From: Pedobacter kyonggii
Lineage (GTDB): Bacteria; Bacteroidota; Bacteroidia; Sphingobacteriales; Sphingobacteriaceae
Direction: 5' to 3'
NCBI RefSeq assembly: GCF_004310665.1
Contig: NZ_SIXF01000002.1
Location: 248,001 to 312,000, forward strand
Length of the DNA stretch: 64,000 nt
The translations under genes and the position numbers were made by a program. This document shows, piece by piece, positions 1 to 7,577 of this stretch. Positions within the stretch are counted from its first letter, which is position 1. Each line of letters starts with the position of its first letter. The notes beneath the pieces are model-generated. The model was not told where the DNA came from and ran no database searches. It worked only from the letters and a program-made list of their open reading frames with translations.

Positions 1-1485
1 AAATTTGCTGGAGCATTAGTAAATGATCCTGATGCACAGGTAAGACGAGACTGCGCGATTGCCTTGCGCCACCGAAAAGAACCAGAGGCCGCAACAATAT
101 GGGCAGCACTTGCCGCGAGCCATGATGGCAACGATAAATGGTATTTAGAGGCCTTGGGTATCGGTGCAGACAGGCAATGGAACCGATTCTTTACCGCCTA
201 CCTAAAAGCGGTACCGGATCCGTTATTGACGGCTGGAGGCAGAGATATTGTGTGGCGGGCACGTACGGATGCCGCGCTTCCATATCTGGTAACGCTGGCT
301 AAAGATGCAAGTGTTCCGTTAAAATCTCGATTGAGATATCTCAGGGCTTTTGACTTTTACCCTGAAGCCGAGAAATCTAAAACCTTGGTCGGATTATTGG
401 AGGAAAATAACGGTAAGGACTTGAAATTGAATGTGATGGTGTTGAAATCATTGAATCCTCAAGATATATCGACGTCAGCTATAGCTAAGGAACAGGTTAA
501 AAAGGTTTTAGATTCATACACCGGGACACAGGATTTTGTTGATATGGTAAAACAGTATAATATCACTACAGAATCTGATAAATTGATGAATCTGGTAAAA
601 TCCAATGGTATTCAGAGTAAAGGAGGATACCAGACCGGAGGGATCGGAGCTGATGCGGCAAGGATACTGCTTAAAAATAAGGAAGATCTCCGCTTTCTCA
701 ATGTCATTAGAGATAAAGATCGGAAAAAAACGTCCAACGTTTTAGCGGTCCTTGGTTCGATAGGTAATAATGAATCAACAGCTATTCTCTCAAAGGTAAT
801 TTTGTCAAACCAATATCCTTTATCCACGCGCGAAAAAGCGGTACAGATGCTGGGTAAAAGTAAGAATGGGGAAGACCGCGTTCTGGAAATGCTAGAGGGT
901 AAAAAGTTATCCCCGAGTTTGATTGCACCAGCTGTTGCTGGATTGAGCGGGACAACCAGAAAAGGTACATTGGAAAAAGCAAAGGCATTTTTGCCCAATA
1001 CCAATACTACCAAAGCTGTTAAAACCAAGAGTTCGACCATTGATCTGAGTAGTATACTTGCTTTAAAAGGAAATACAGTAAAAGGTAAAATCGTTTTTCT
1101 CAGCTCCTGTGCGGTATGCCATAAAGCAGGTAAAGATGGTTTTGAATTTGGACCTAATTTATCTGAAATAGGTGCAAAGCTACCCAAAGAAGGGCTATTT
1201 GATGCGATTGCTAACCCTTCTGCAGGTATTAATTTTGGGTATGAGACCTCGCAGTTAGTCATGAAAGATGGGTCGACATTGATGGGGATTATTTCAAGCC
1301 GGACAGAAACAGATATCGAAGTGAGATACCCGGGAGGCGCAGTTCAGAAAATTAAGACTGCTGATGTGAAGCAAATTAAACAAGTACCAACATCTATGAT
1401 GCCTGAGGGCTTACATCAAACAATTTCAAAGCAGGAATTAGCGGATTTACTTGCATTCCTTGCTTCTTTGAAAAAGAAAGGTTAA
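1..1485 (+). CDS. C-terminal part of HEAT-repeat / cytochrome c (heme-binding) dehydrogenase-type protein, 5' end outside window
   Basis: The reading frame is open from base 1, so the gene starts upstream; an internal TTG near base 64 is not a real start. The first ~330 visible residues are helical and HEAT-like (repeated segments on losing or gaining units, e.g. around DPDAQVRRDCAIALRH). The last ~135 residues form a small cytochrome-c-like domain with one CxxCH motif (CAVCH; first Cys is visible residue 370), GPNLSEIG and a C-terminal LADLLAFLASLKKKG. This matches the putative heme-binding C-terminal domain of Planctomycetes/Bacteroidota membrane-bound or secreted dehydrogenases, where an N-terminal beta-propeller would be upstream. 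Likely periplasmic electron transfer from a sugar-type oxidation; the substrate cannot be told from this part. Confidence 0.8.
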   Translation, partial: KFAGALVNDPDAQVRRDCAIALRHRKEPEAATIWAALAASHDGNDKWYLEALGIGADRQWNRFFTAYLKAVPDPLLTAGGRDIVWRARTDAALPYLVTLAKDASVPLKSRLRYLRAFDFYPEAEKSKTLVGLLEENNGKDLKLNVMVLKSLNPQDISTSAIAKEQVKKVLDSYTGTQDFVDMVKQYNITTESDKLMNLVKSNGIQSKGGYQTGGIGADAARILLKNKEDLRFLNVIRDKDRKKTSNVLAVLGSIGNNESTAILSKVILSNQYPLSTREKAVQMLGKSKNGEDRVLEMLEGKKLSPSLIAPAVAGLSGTTRKGTLEKAKAFLPNTNTTKAVKTKSSTIDLSSILALKGNTVKGKIVFLSSCAVCHKAGKDGFEFGPNLSEIGAKLPKEGLFDAIANPSAGINFGYETSQLVMKDGSTLMGIISSRTETDIEVRYPGGAVQKIKTADVKQIKQVPTSMMPEGLHQTISKQELADLLAFLASLKKKG

Positions 1486-1490
1486 TACGC

Positions 1491-1568
1491 AAAAATAGTT
1501 TGGATATTGAGGCGATATATGATAGCATATTGTTCCCGATGATATTTAAAAATATCCAAACTATTTTT
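1491..1568 (+). terminator. Rho-independent-type terminator with perfect 18-bp stem
   Basis: AAAAATAGTTTGGATATT (1491-1508) is exactly repeated in inverted orientation at 1551-1568, with a 42-base loop. The stem closes in an A-run/T-run, so it can act in both directions. It begins 6 bases after the stop codon of the heme-binding protein gene. Confidence 0.7.
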
Positions 1569-1714
1569 ATCTAATAATAAATCATGCGATCGATTGTTGA
1601 TTATTTCCTCATCAATGTAAGTTTAATAGATTAAGATGTATGCTACTGAGTTCAAACCTGTCTTAAGGTATTTTAGAAGAAAAGAGGTTATTGATTTATA
1701 TTCTAGATGCCTCA

Positions 1715-1976
1715 AAGCTTGCTTAAAGGTGCGCTTTATAGACCTTCATTTGTAGGTTGGTTAAGGTAGGCGTTCAAGGACTTTGCATCCTTCCTTTTCC
1801 CATTGATCCAATCGGTGGCAACAATCCATTTCTCGGGTTCACACGATCTTCCTGTAGTGATTTTGGATCTCTTTCCATCAACAGTAATTCGCATGTAAAT
1901 GGTTAACAGGGCCATTTTGATAGTTTTTTGGCTTCTTCGGATAGAAGAGCAAGCTAAAATTGGTTTTCTTAATCAC
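1715..1976 (-). pseudogene. 5' fragment of a tyrosine site-specific integrase, frameshifted
   Basis: Reading leftwards from a GTG at 1976 gives IKKTNFSLLFYPKKPKNYQ then NGPV, the usual N-terminus of Bacteroidota phage/ICE integrases (arm-DNA-binding domain). The frame then shifts near 1900 into TIYMRITVDGKRSKITTGRS, CEPEKW and DAKSLNAYL, and shifts again near 1757 into LQMKVYKAHL before stops. The SAM-like and catalytic (R-H-R-Y) domains are absent. At least two indels plus loss of the catalytic half make this dead. It lies next to a hairpin and a truncated receptor gene, as expected for the scar of a lost or decayed mobile element. Family assignment rests on recognising the conserved N-terminal pattern, without alignment. 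Confidence 0.75.
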
Positions 1977-2028
1977 TCACCAGAATTATGCGAATTTATG
2001 CATGTTTTGTGGGGTGCCGGAAATGAAA

Positions 2029-2065
2029 AAAGCCTGAAATCTTATGATTTCAGGCTTTAGTTTTT
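2029..2065 (+). terminator. Hairpin with T-run between integrase remnant and receptor remnant
   Basis: AAAGCCTGAAATC (2029-2041), loop TTAT, GATTTCAGGCTTT (2046-2058), a perfect 13-bp stem, followed by AGTTTTTT. It can terminate from either side. The flanking GTGGGGTGCCGG (left) and GTGCGGGGATCAAGGGAACCC (right) resemble tRNA 3' ends read on the minus strand, so the hairpin may mark an old attachment region, but that part is weak. Confidence 0.6.
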
Positions 2066-2075
2066 TGTGCGGGGA

Positions 2076-2522
2076 TCAAGGGAACCCATTGCAACACCTT
2101 AGTGGTATTTCTTGATTTTGAAGAGCACCCATTTGAGCGTTTGAAAGATTTTTATCCTTTTTTGCGCTTGAAACCACAACTTCCTGTAAATTATTTTTGC
2201 CTTCTGTGGCCTGTTCGAGTAGCCAGTCTATCCTAGCGTTCCTGTCCAATTGAACTTGCTGACGCTGTTCATCATAGCCGATATAACTGATGACCAAAGT
2301 GTAGTTTCCCTTGGGTAAAGACAGGGAATAAAACCCATATTCATTGCTGGCTGTTCCAACCGAAAGGTTTCCCTCAATTCTAACAGTCACACCAATCATC
2401 AATTCACCGTTCCTGCGGTCTTTTACGGTACCACTTACGGTATGATTTTGTTGTGCTATGCTATTGCCGCCTATGCATAACAGCGTTATCACTAGCAGGT
2501 AATTAAGCAAATTTTTAAGCAT
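2076..2522 (-). pseudogene. Truncated TonB-dependent receptor (signal peptide and CarboxypepD_reg-like domain only)
   Basis: 148 residues: a signal peptide (LLNYLLVITLLCIGGNSIAQ), then a CarboxypepD_reg-like beta-sandwich (VSGTVKDRRNGELMIGVTVR through YTLVISYIGYDEQRQ), then the linker LQEVVVSSAKKDKNLSNAQM that normally leads into the TonB plug. The plug and 22-strand barrel are missing: the frame ends in EIPLRCCNGFP, whose last codons derive from the sequence beside the 2029-2065 hairpin. A functional receptor needs several hundred more residues, so this is a 5' fragment, probably cut by the element that left the integrase remnant. Confidence 0.75.
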
Positions 2523-2726
2523 TGTCGTTCTGTTAATAAGTAAGGATTAAGCCTCTACCGAGACATTTTAAGAAGACGGATGTAAATCAGACGCAAGGAT
2601 GGTGCTATGTATTGGATATTACTTTGATTATAAATCTCAAAAGCCGTAACGACATCTGATACATACCGCATTGTTGTTATTGCAGATCCTTCTAAATGGT
2701 TGCTTTCATCATCATCTGCTTAAACA

Positions 2727-3182
2727 TTACATAGGGGTTTCGTTCCATTGCTGACCCCTGTCAATTACTGGTCGAACTTTCTTTACACGACAGGTTATCG
2801 AGGCGAGCAATTCGTCGGCTTTATCCTTACCATACCGTTCGCCGATTTTTTCTTTGATGAGTTCGAACTTTTCTCCGGAGCTAATGATCTCGGTAACTTC
2901 TGTGTGGATTCGTACACCATGATAATTCCTTGCCCTCTCGCCTGGTACGTACGCCATAAACACGACTTCTTTATTTTCCCTCATGTTATCCATTGTGACC
3001 GAAACAGGATCACTAATATGGAATACAATATCTCCACTTTCCATAATTCTGGGCGTGCCCATAATCGAGATATTAGGTGCTCCTTGTTTATTGGCCGTAC
3101 ATACCAGCTTATCATGATGATTGTTAAAAAAATCACTGAGGGGATCTAAGGTGTCTCCCTTTTTATTACCAGGTTCTTGCAT
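2727..3182 (-). CDS. Pyridoxamine 5'-phosphate oxidase (PPOX)-family FMN-binding protein
   Basis: About 151 residues with the split-barrel flavin-binding pattern of PPOX-like proteins: LVCTANKQGAPNISIMGTPR, IVFHISDPVSVTMDNMREN, EVVFMAYVPGERARNYHGVR. The substrate is unknown; these proteins bind FMN, F420 or heme, and many small ones are uncharacterised reductases. I chose ATG 3182 (MQEPGNKKGD) over the upstream in-frame ATG at 3206, because the upstream codons (MYLIKFII) lie inside the palindromic operator 3196-3218. It is divergent from the TetR gene at 3293, which probably represses it. Confidence 0.8.
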   Translation of the reverse strand: MQEPGNKKGDTLDPLSDFFNNHHDKLVCTANKQGAPNISIMGTPRIMESGDIVFHISDPVSVTMDNMRENKEVVFMAYVPGERARNYHGVRIHTEVTEIISSGEKFELIKEKIGERYGKDKADELLASITCRVKKVRPVIDRGQQWNETPM

Positions 3183-3195
3183 AATTATAAATTTT

Positions 3196-3218
3196 ATTAG
3201 ATACATTTTGTATCTAAT
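3196..3218. promoter_or_regulatory. Perfect palindromic operator, probably for the adjacent TetR-family regulator
   Basis: ATTAGATACA-TTT-TGTATCTAAT: two perfect 10-bp arms with a 3-base spacer in the TetR/PPOX divergent gap. Size and symmetry are typical of TetR-family dimer sites. Confidence 0.7.
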
Positions 3219-3240
3219 GCGAATGTGTAGCTTTTTTTAA

Positions 3241-3261
3241 TAAGATGCAAATTGTATCTAA
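3241..3261. promoter_or_regulatory. Second, imperfect copy of the TetR-type operator
   Basis: TAAGATGCA-AAT-TGTATCTAA: the right arm is identical to the right arm of the 3196-3218 operator, the left arm differs at two positions. Centre-to-centre distance is about 44 bp. Two sites in one divergent gap suggest autorepression together with control of the flavoprotein gene. Confidence 0.6.
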
Positions 3262-3292
3262 TTTATTTTTAAATTTGTTTGAAATTTATATT

Positions 3293-3895
3293 ATGGACGA
3301 ACAAAAAAGTATAAGAAGGCGTGGGGATGAGTTGATGGAAAGCTTGTTTGATGCTACCTTCAAACTGATGAATGAGGTTAAGCATACCAATCTGACTTTT
3401 GGACAAATAGCGGAAGCTGCAAAAACCAGCCGGAGCGTTTTATACCGACGGTGGCCCACAACATTTGATTTGTTACAGGATATTTATACTTACAAGGCCA
3501 AAAAACTTTTTGACGGTGAGTTCCTTGACAAGTTGGAAGATACAGGAAGTTTGCGTGGAGATTTAAACCAGCTGCTTACCATTTGCCAAAGTGTTTATGA
3601 TGAGATCGGTTCGGAAGTTATAATTAACTATTACTATATCAGACTGCAGGACAAAGACAATAGCAGAGAACCACAAGTCCATACTAAAGCTGTTAATAAA
3701 TTTGTCGAAGCAATGAAAACGATTTTAGAAAATGCTAAATCAAGAGGTGAAAATATTAAGGTCACCAGCGGAGTCGCATTAATGCTGCCTTTTGATTTGA
3801 TCCGTATTGAAAATTTAGTGCGGATGCAGGGCATTGACAGTAAACGTCTTGAAACACTTGTAGACGAAATATTGCTACCTGTTTTTAAAGAATGA
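3293..3895 (+). CDS. TetR/AcrR-family transcriptional regulator
   Basis: 200 residues. The N-terminal helix-turn-helix reads LTFGQIAEAAKTSRSVLYRR W, typical of TetR proteins; the C-terminal part is an all-helical ligand-binding/dimerisation domain with no recognisable ligand signature. The ATG at 3293 is preferred over the in-frame upstream start at 3245, which lies within the second operator. Divergent from the PPOX-family gene, with paired palindromes between them, so local autoregulated repression is the simplest reading. Confidence 0.88.
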   Translation: MDEQKSIRRRGDELMESLFDATFKLMNEVKHTNLTFGQIAEAAKTSRSVLYRRWPTTFDLLQDIYTYKAKKLFDGEFLDKLEDTGSLRGDLNQLLTICQSVYDEIGSEVIINYYYIRLQDKDNSREPQVHTKAVNKFVEAMKTILENAKSRGENIKVTSGVALMLPFDLIRIENLVRMQGIDSKRLETLVDEILLPVFKE

Positions 3896-3972
3896 TATCA
3901 AGAATGCCGATGTTTTAGCTGTCGCTTACAAGGAAAAACAAACGCGGCGTTCACTGGCGCAAATAATCAGGT

Positions 3973-4332
3973 CTAAATAACTTTTTTGAGCTTAGGCAAC
4001 TCCTCCGGCTTTGATAGATATTGTGCACCCCACTCATCCATTAATAATATCATTGGAAGCAGTGACTTACCAAGATCTGTAAGGAAGTATTCCACTTTTG
4101 GTGGCAGAACCGGGTACACTACTCGGTTGATTATACCGTGTTCTTCTAATTCTTTCAATTGTACAGTAAGAACCCTCCGACTTGCGAGTGGATTGAGCCG
4201 CTGAAGCTCACTCGGCCTTTTGGCGCCATTGTGTATGTTAAGGATTAGACAGGGTTTCCATTTTCCCCCAATAATTTCCATAGTCATACCCATTCCGCAG
4301 TCTAGGTTCTTTGGGATTTTTCGCTCGTACAT
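3973..4332 (-). CDS. HxlR-family winged-helix transcriptional regulator
   Basis: 119 residues with the HxlR signature: Cys near the N-terminus (NLDCGMGMTMEIIGGKWKPC), then SELQRLNPLASRRVLTVQLK ELEEHGII (recognition helix) and the wing VLPPKVEYFLTDLGKSL. HxlR/DUF24 proteins often sense reactive electrophiles or oxidants through cysteines; two are present (CGMG, KPCL). Divergent from the MBL/M28/RidA operon, so it probably controls that operon. An inverted repeat (ATAGGG at 4385-4390, CCCTAT at 4401-4406) between the genes could be its site. Confidence 0.88.
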   Translation of the reverse strand: MYERKIPKNLDCGMGMTMEIIGGKWKPCLILNIHNGAKRPSELQRLNPLASRRVLTVQLKELEEHGIINRVVYPVLPPKVEYFLTDLGKSLLPMILLMDEWGAQYLSKPEELPKLKKVI

Positions 4333-4448
4333 GTCTCTGTATTATCACTAAGATCAAAGATAAGAAAAACGCACATAAAGGCGTATAGGGATAAAATTCA
4401 CCCTATGCAATAATGAAGTGCGTACTTGTAGCCCCGATCATACAGCAA

Positions 4449-4456
4449 TAACTTTG
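4449..4456 (+). promoter_or_regulatory. Bacteroidota-type -7 box (TAACTTTG) of the MBL/M28/RidA operon
   Basis: TAACTTTG matches TAnnTTTG and lies 21 bases upstream of the ATG at 4478. The HxlR-side inverted repeat (4385-4406) is just upstream. Confidence 0.6.
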
Positions 4457-4477
4457 CTATAACAAAAAATAAAAAAA

Positions 4478-5455
4478 ATGCACCACGATTCTAAAAAACT
4501 ATTATTTCAAAAACTATTAACGATTGCCTTGTTATCAGGTTCGTTTATTACATCCTTTGCCCAGCGTACACCAAAATTGTTGAAACAACCTGGCTATTAC
4601 CACATGGAAATTGGCGATATCGATATCATTGCATTATCTGATGGAACGATTCCCCAGGATCTTCCCAGGTTACTTACCAACATCAAACCAGGACAGGTAG
4701 AAAAGCTAACAGGTCTTAATTTTCAGGAACCTATTGTTGAAGCGTCTGTAAACGCTTATCTCTTTGAGTTGGCCGGCAAGCTGATTTTGGTAGATGCGGG
4801 AACTTCGGAATTATACGGTCCTTCGTTAGGTCACCTTCCAGCCAGTTTAGCAAGAGCAGGTTATAAACCTGAGGATGTTAATGCAGTCCTGATTACACAC
4901 ATCCATACCGATCATACCGGTGGATTGATGGATGGAGATCGAAGAGTATTTCCTAATGCGGCAGTATACGTGAGCAAACAGGAATATGATTTTTGGCTCA
5001 CCCCAGAGAATTATACCAAAGCTTCTAAGGAAATGAAGCCTTACTTCGAACAGGCAATACTGAAGATGATGCCCTACATTAAGGCGGGTAAAGTGAAGAC
5101 TTTTACCTATGGCAACGAGATCTTTCCAGGAGTACTTCCGGTAGCAAGTCCCGGACATACGCCGGGACATAGCTTCTACCAGGTAAGTAGTAAGGGTGAA
5201 AAGATTATGTTCTGGGGAGATATCCTGCACTCTGCGGCAGTCCAGTTTTCAGATCCCGATGTTACGATTGTCTATGACGTTGATCCCAAAGCCGCTGCCA
5301 GGGCTCGAAAACAAGCCTTTTCTGAAGCTGCAAAAGGAAAATATTGGATTGCAGCAGATCATCTTTCATTTCCCGGGATCGGACATATTCGCCCGAATGG
5401 AAAAGGCTATTCCTGGTTTCCTGTGAATTATACCAGTACCGGTGTAGGCCAATAA
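4478..5455 (+). CDS. Secreted metallo-beta-lactamase-fold hydrolase
   Basis: 325 residues. Signal peptide with cleavage after ...SGSFITSFAQ. The zinc-binding signature HIHTDHTGG places His141, His143, Asp145 and His146; SPGHTPGHS supplies the next ligand and FWGDILHS the bridging Asp, with a final His in AADHLSFPG. The fold is thus complete and probably binuclear zinc. The layout resembles the lactonase/hydrolase branch of MBL proteins rather than classical beta-lactamases, but the substrate is unknown. First gene of a tight operon: its stop is immediately followed by the M28 peptidase gene. Confidence 0.85.
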   Translation: MHHDSKKLLFQKLLTIALLSGSFITSFAQRTPKLLKQPGYYHMEIGDIDIIALSDGTIPQDLPRLLTNIKPGQVEKLTGLNFQEPIVEASVNAYLFELAGKLILVDAGTSELYGPSLGHLPASLARAGYKPEDVNAVLITHIHTDHTGGLMDGDRRVFPNAAVYVSKQEYDFWLTPENYTKASKEMKPYFEQAILKMMPYIKAGKVKTFTYGNEIFPGVLPVASPGHTPGHSFYQVSSKGEKIMFWGDILHSAAVQFSDPDVTIVYDVDPKAAARARKQAFSEAAKGKYWIAADHLSFPGIGHIRPNGKGYSWFPVNYTSTGVGQ

Positions 5456-5482
5456 TTGTTTTCATCTTCAAATAGACAGCTC

Positions 5483-6901
5483 ATGATACTGCAAATCAAC
5501 ACACATCAACCCTGGCGAAGCTTGAAATTTGCGCTGATACTATCCTTAATTTATTTTGGAGCTATCGGCAGACTCTCTGCGCAAAAAGATTTAAGTTCGG
5601 ATTCTCTGATGATAAGGAAAATTTATGATAATGCCCTCACCGCTGGAAAGATCGGCCCAAATCTTTATCATCTAACCTCAAAAATCGGATCAAGAATCTC
5701 CGGATCTGCAAATGCGCAAAAGGCAGTGGAATGGGGGAAGAAGAAGATGGAGGAGATCGCTCCGGACCGTGTTTATCTCCAGGAGGTCACCGTGCCACAT
5801 TGGATCAGGGGCAAGAAGGAGAAATCTTTTTTTATCTCCAAATCAGGAAAGAAAATCCCTATGTCCGTATGTGCCCTGGGAGGATCTATTGGTACCGGAG
5901 GAGTGTTAAGCGCTCAGGTAATAGAAGTAAATAGCTGGGGCGAACTAGCTGCTCTGGAAAATAAAGATGTTCAGGGAAAATTTGTTTTCTTCAACAGGGC
6001 TATGGATCCTAAAGAGATCGAGACTTTCAAGGCGTACCTTGCTGTTGTGGACCAGCGCGCAAGAGGGGCCATCGAAGCAGGAAAGCGCGGCGCGGCGGGG
6101 GCCCTGGTGAGGTCAATGACCTTAGCTATAGACGAAGTCCCACATACGGGAGCCATGAGTTATGATCCTGATGTGAAAAAAATCCCTGCTGCAGCACTGA
6201 GCACAAAGAGTGCTGATGTGTTGAGTCATGAGCTTAAACGAAATTCTGATCTTATTTATTCCTTAGAAATGAACTGCATACAGTTGCCCGATGTTAAAAG
6301 TTACAACGTAATCGGAGAAATCAAAGGATCTGTGTATCCCAATGAATTTATCACAGTGGGCGGCCATATCGACACCTGGGATTTGAGTGAGGGTGCAAGT
6401 GATGACGGAACGGGCTTTGTACAAACGCTGGAAGTTCTTCGCTTAATTAAAAACCGTGATCAAAAACCGGAAAGATCGATCCGTGCAATCTTGTATATGA
6501 ACGAGGAGTCAGGGGCCCATGGCGCACTTAAGTATGCTCGGGAGGCTAAGTCGGCCGCAGAAACACACATTGCTGTCATGGAGTCGGATGCCGGAGGGTT
6601 TACGCCGAGGGGCTTCAGGGTAGAAGGCAGCCAGGAAGTGAAGGAAAAGATGAAGGCATGGAAGCCCTTGTTCATTCCTTATAAAGTAGCAGAATTACAT
6701 TCAGGTCATAGAGGAGTCGACCTGGCACCAATGAAAGATCAAGCCAAAGCATTGATCAGTCTGGACTGCGATGACCAGCGGTTGTTCGATATTCACCACA
6801 GCGCCCTTGACACTTACGATAAAATAAATATAAGAGAGGTTGAACTAGGTGCTGCAGCAATGGCTTCTCTTATAGCTCTAATCAGTAAACATGGATTTTA
6901 A
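5483..6901 (+). CDS. M28-family metallopeptidase (carboxypeptidase Q / PA-domain type), secreted
   Basis: About 472 residues with an N-terminal signal peptide (SLKFALILSLIYFGAIGRLS) and a protease-associated insertion before the catalytic domain. M28 zinc ligands and catalytic residues are visible: GGHIDTWDLSEGASDDGTG (His, bridging Asp), MNEESGAHG (Glu-Glu), MESDAGGFTP (Asp) and the C-terminal DIHHSALDTYDKI (His). Acts in the periplasm or outside on peptide N- or C-termini. ATG 5483 gives a normal signal peptide; a TTG at 5456 directly after the previous stop is possible but less likely. Translational coupling to the MBL gene is likely. Confidence 0.85.
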   Translation: MILQINTHQPWRSLKFALILSLIYFGAIGRLSAQKDLSSDSLMIRKIYDNALTAGKIGPNLYHLTSKIGSRISGSANAQKAVEWGKKKMEEIAPDRVYLQEVTVPHWIRGKKEKSFFISKSGKKIPMSVCALGGSIGTGGVLSAQVIEVNSWGELAALENKDVQGKFVFFNRAMDPKEIETFKAYLAVVDQRARGAIEAGKRGAAGALVRSMTLAIDEVPHTGAMSYDPDVKKIPAAALSTKSADVLSHELKRNSDLIYSLEMNCIQLPDVKSYNVIGEIKGSVYPNEFITVGGHIDTWDLSEGASDDGTGFVQTLEVLRLIKNRDQKPERSIRAILYMNEESGAHGALKYAREAKSAAETHIAVMESDAGGFTPRGFRVEGSQEVKEKMKAWKPLFIPYKVAELHSGHRGVDLAPMKDQAKALISLDCDDQRLFDIHHSALDTYDKINIREVELGAAAMASLIALISKHGF

Positions 6902-6911
6902 GCAAACAACA

Positions 6912-7331
6912 ATGAAAAAAGTTAAAAAGTCCTTATTATTACTAACCCTGATCCTCTTTTGCTCGCAGGCTTTTGCTCAACAACCCGCAAAAGCAAAAAA
7001 ACCTTTCCGTGATGCGGTGCAAGCGGGTGGACTCCTGTTTGTTTCCGGTCAACTGGGCCTGAATTCTCTTGTCCAAGGTAAAGACTCTTTCAGGGATGAA
7101 GTTCGGAATGCATTGGGAAATGTAGAGCGGATTCTGCACGAAAATGGCCTGTCGCTTAAAAATGTTGTTAAGGTAACCGTGTACTTAAAAAAGCCTAAAC
7201 AATTTGATGTTTTCAATGAGGTCTATTTGCAGCAGTTCAGCGATCCTTTTCCCGCACGAACCTGCGTGATTGTAAAGGACCTTGTTCGACATGCAAACAT
7301 TGAAATTTCTGTAGTCGCCAGCACCCCTTAG
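6912..7331 (+). CDS. RidA (YjgF/YER057c/UK114)-family protein with signal peptide
   Basis: About 139 residues. A signal peptide (KKSLLLLTLILFCSQAFAQ) precedes a complete Rid domain: AVQAGGLLFVSGQLGLN, RNALGNVERILHENG, VVKVTVYLKKPKQF, FPARTCVIVKDL (with the substrate-contacting Arg of the family) and IEISVVAS. RidA proteins hydrolyse reactive enamines/imines, normally in the cytosol; export is unusual. ATG 6912 is chosen over the in-frame ATG 6891 because it starts the signal peptide cleanly. The longer form would overlap the M28 gene by 11 bases. Third gene of the HxlR-linked operon. Confidence 0.85.
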   Translation: MKKVKKSLLLLTLILFCSQAFAQQPAKAKKPFRDAVQAGGLLFVSGQLGLNSLVQGKDSFRDEVRNALGNVERILHENGLSLKNVVKVTVYLKKPKQFDVFNEVYLQQFSDPFPARTCVIVKDLVRHANIEISVVASTP

Positions 7332-7449
7332 CAGCTAAGTAATAAAGCGAATTTCATATCATCAATTCTCCGTAAGGGCCGCCAGATAGCACTCATAAGA
7401 GCGTTCGAACGGTATACGCCGAGCAGAAACATGGAACAATATGGCAACG

Positions 7450-7577
7450 TTTGCATACGCATTGGTTAGTTCTCCGTATATTTCTGAAGTCTGTTATTAC
7501 CCTAATTAAGTTTTAGACCTTGAAGTTTTACTGATGTTAAAAATGATTACGGCTGCAAACACCAATGCGTATGCAAA
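7450..7577. repeat. 17-bp perfect inverted repeat spanning the 3' end of the EamA gene
   Basis: TTTGCATACGCATTGGT at 7450-7466 is the exact reverse complement of 7561-7577, which lies inside the EamA coding sequence (codons for FAYALV). The intervening 94 bases include the EamA stop. It could fold as a 3' hairpin on the EamA transcript or be a small inverted duplication. Confidence 0.6.

Noticed and set aside
612-1262. Long minus-strand open frame opposite the heme-binding protein gene
   Set aside because: No recognisable domains; it is antisense to a well-supported coding region.
2059-2090. tRNA gene fragment as attachment site
   Set aside because: GTGCGGGGATCAAGGGAACCC is tRNA-end-like, but no T-loop or other tRNA part can be folded; kept only as a remark in the hairpin entry.
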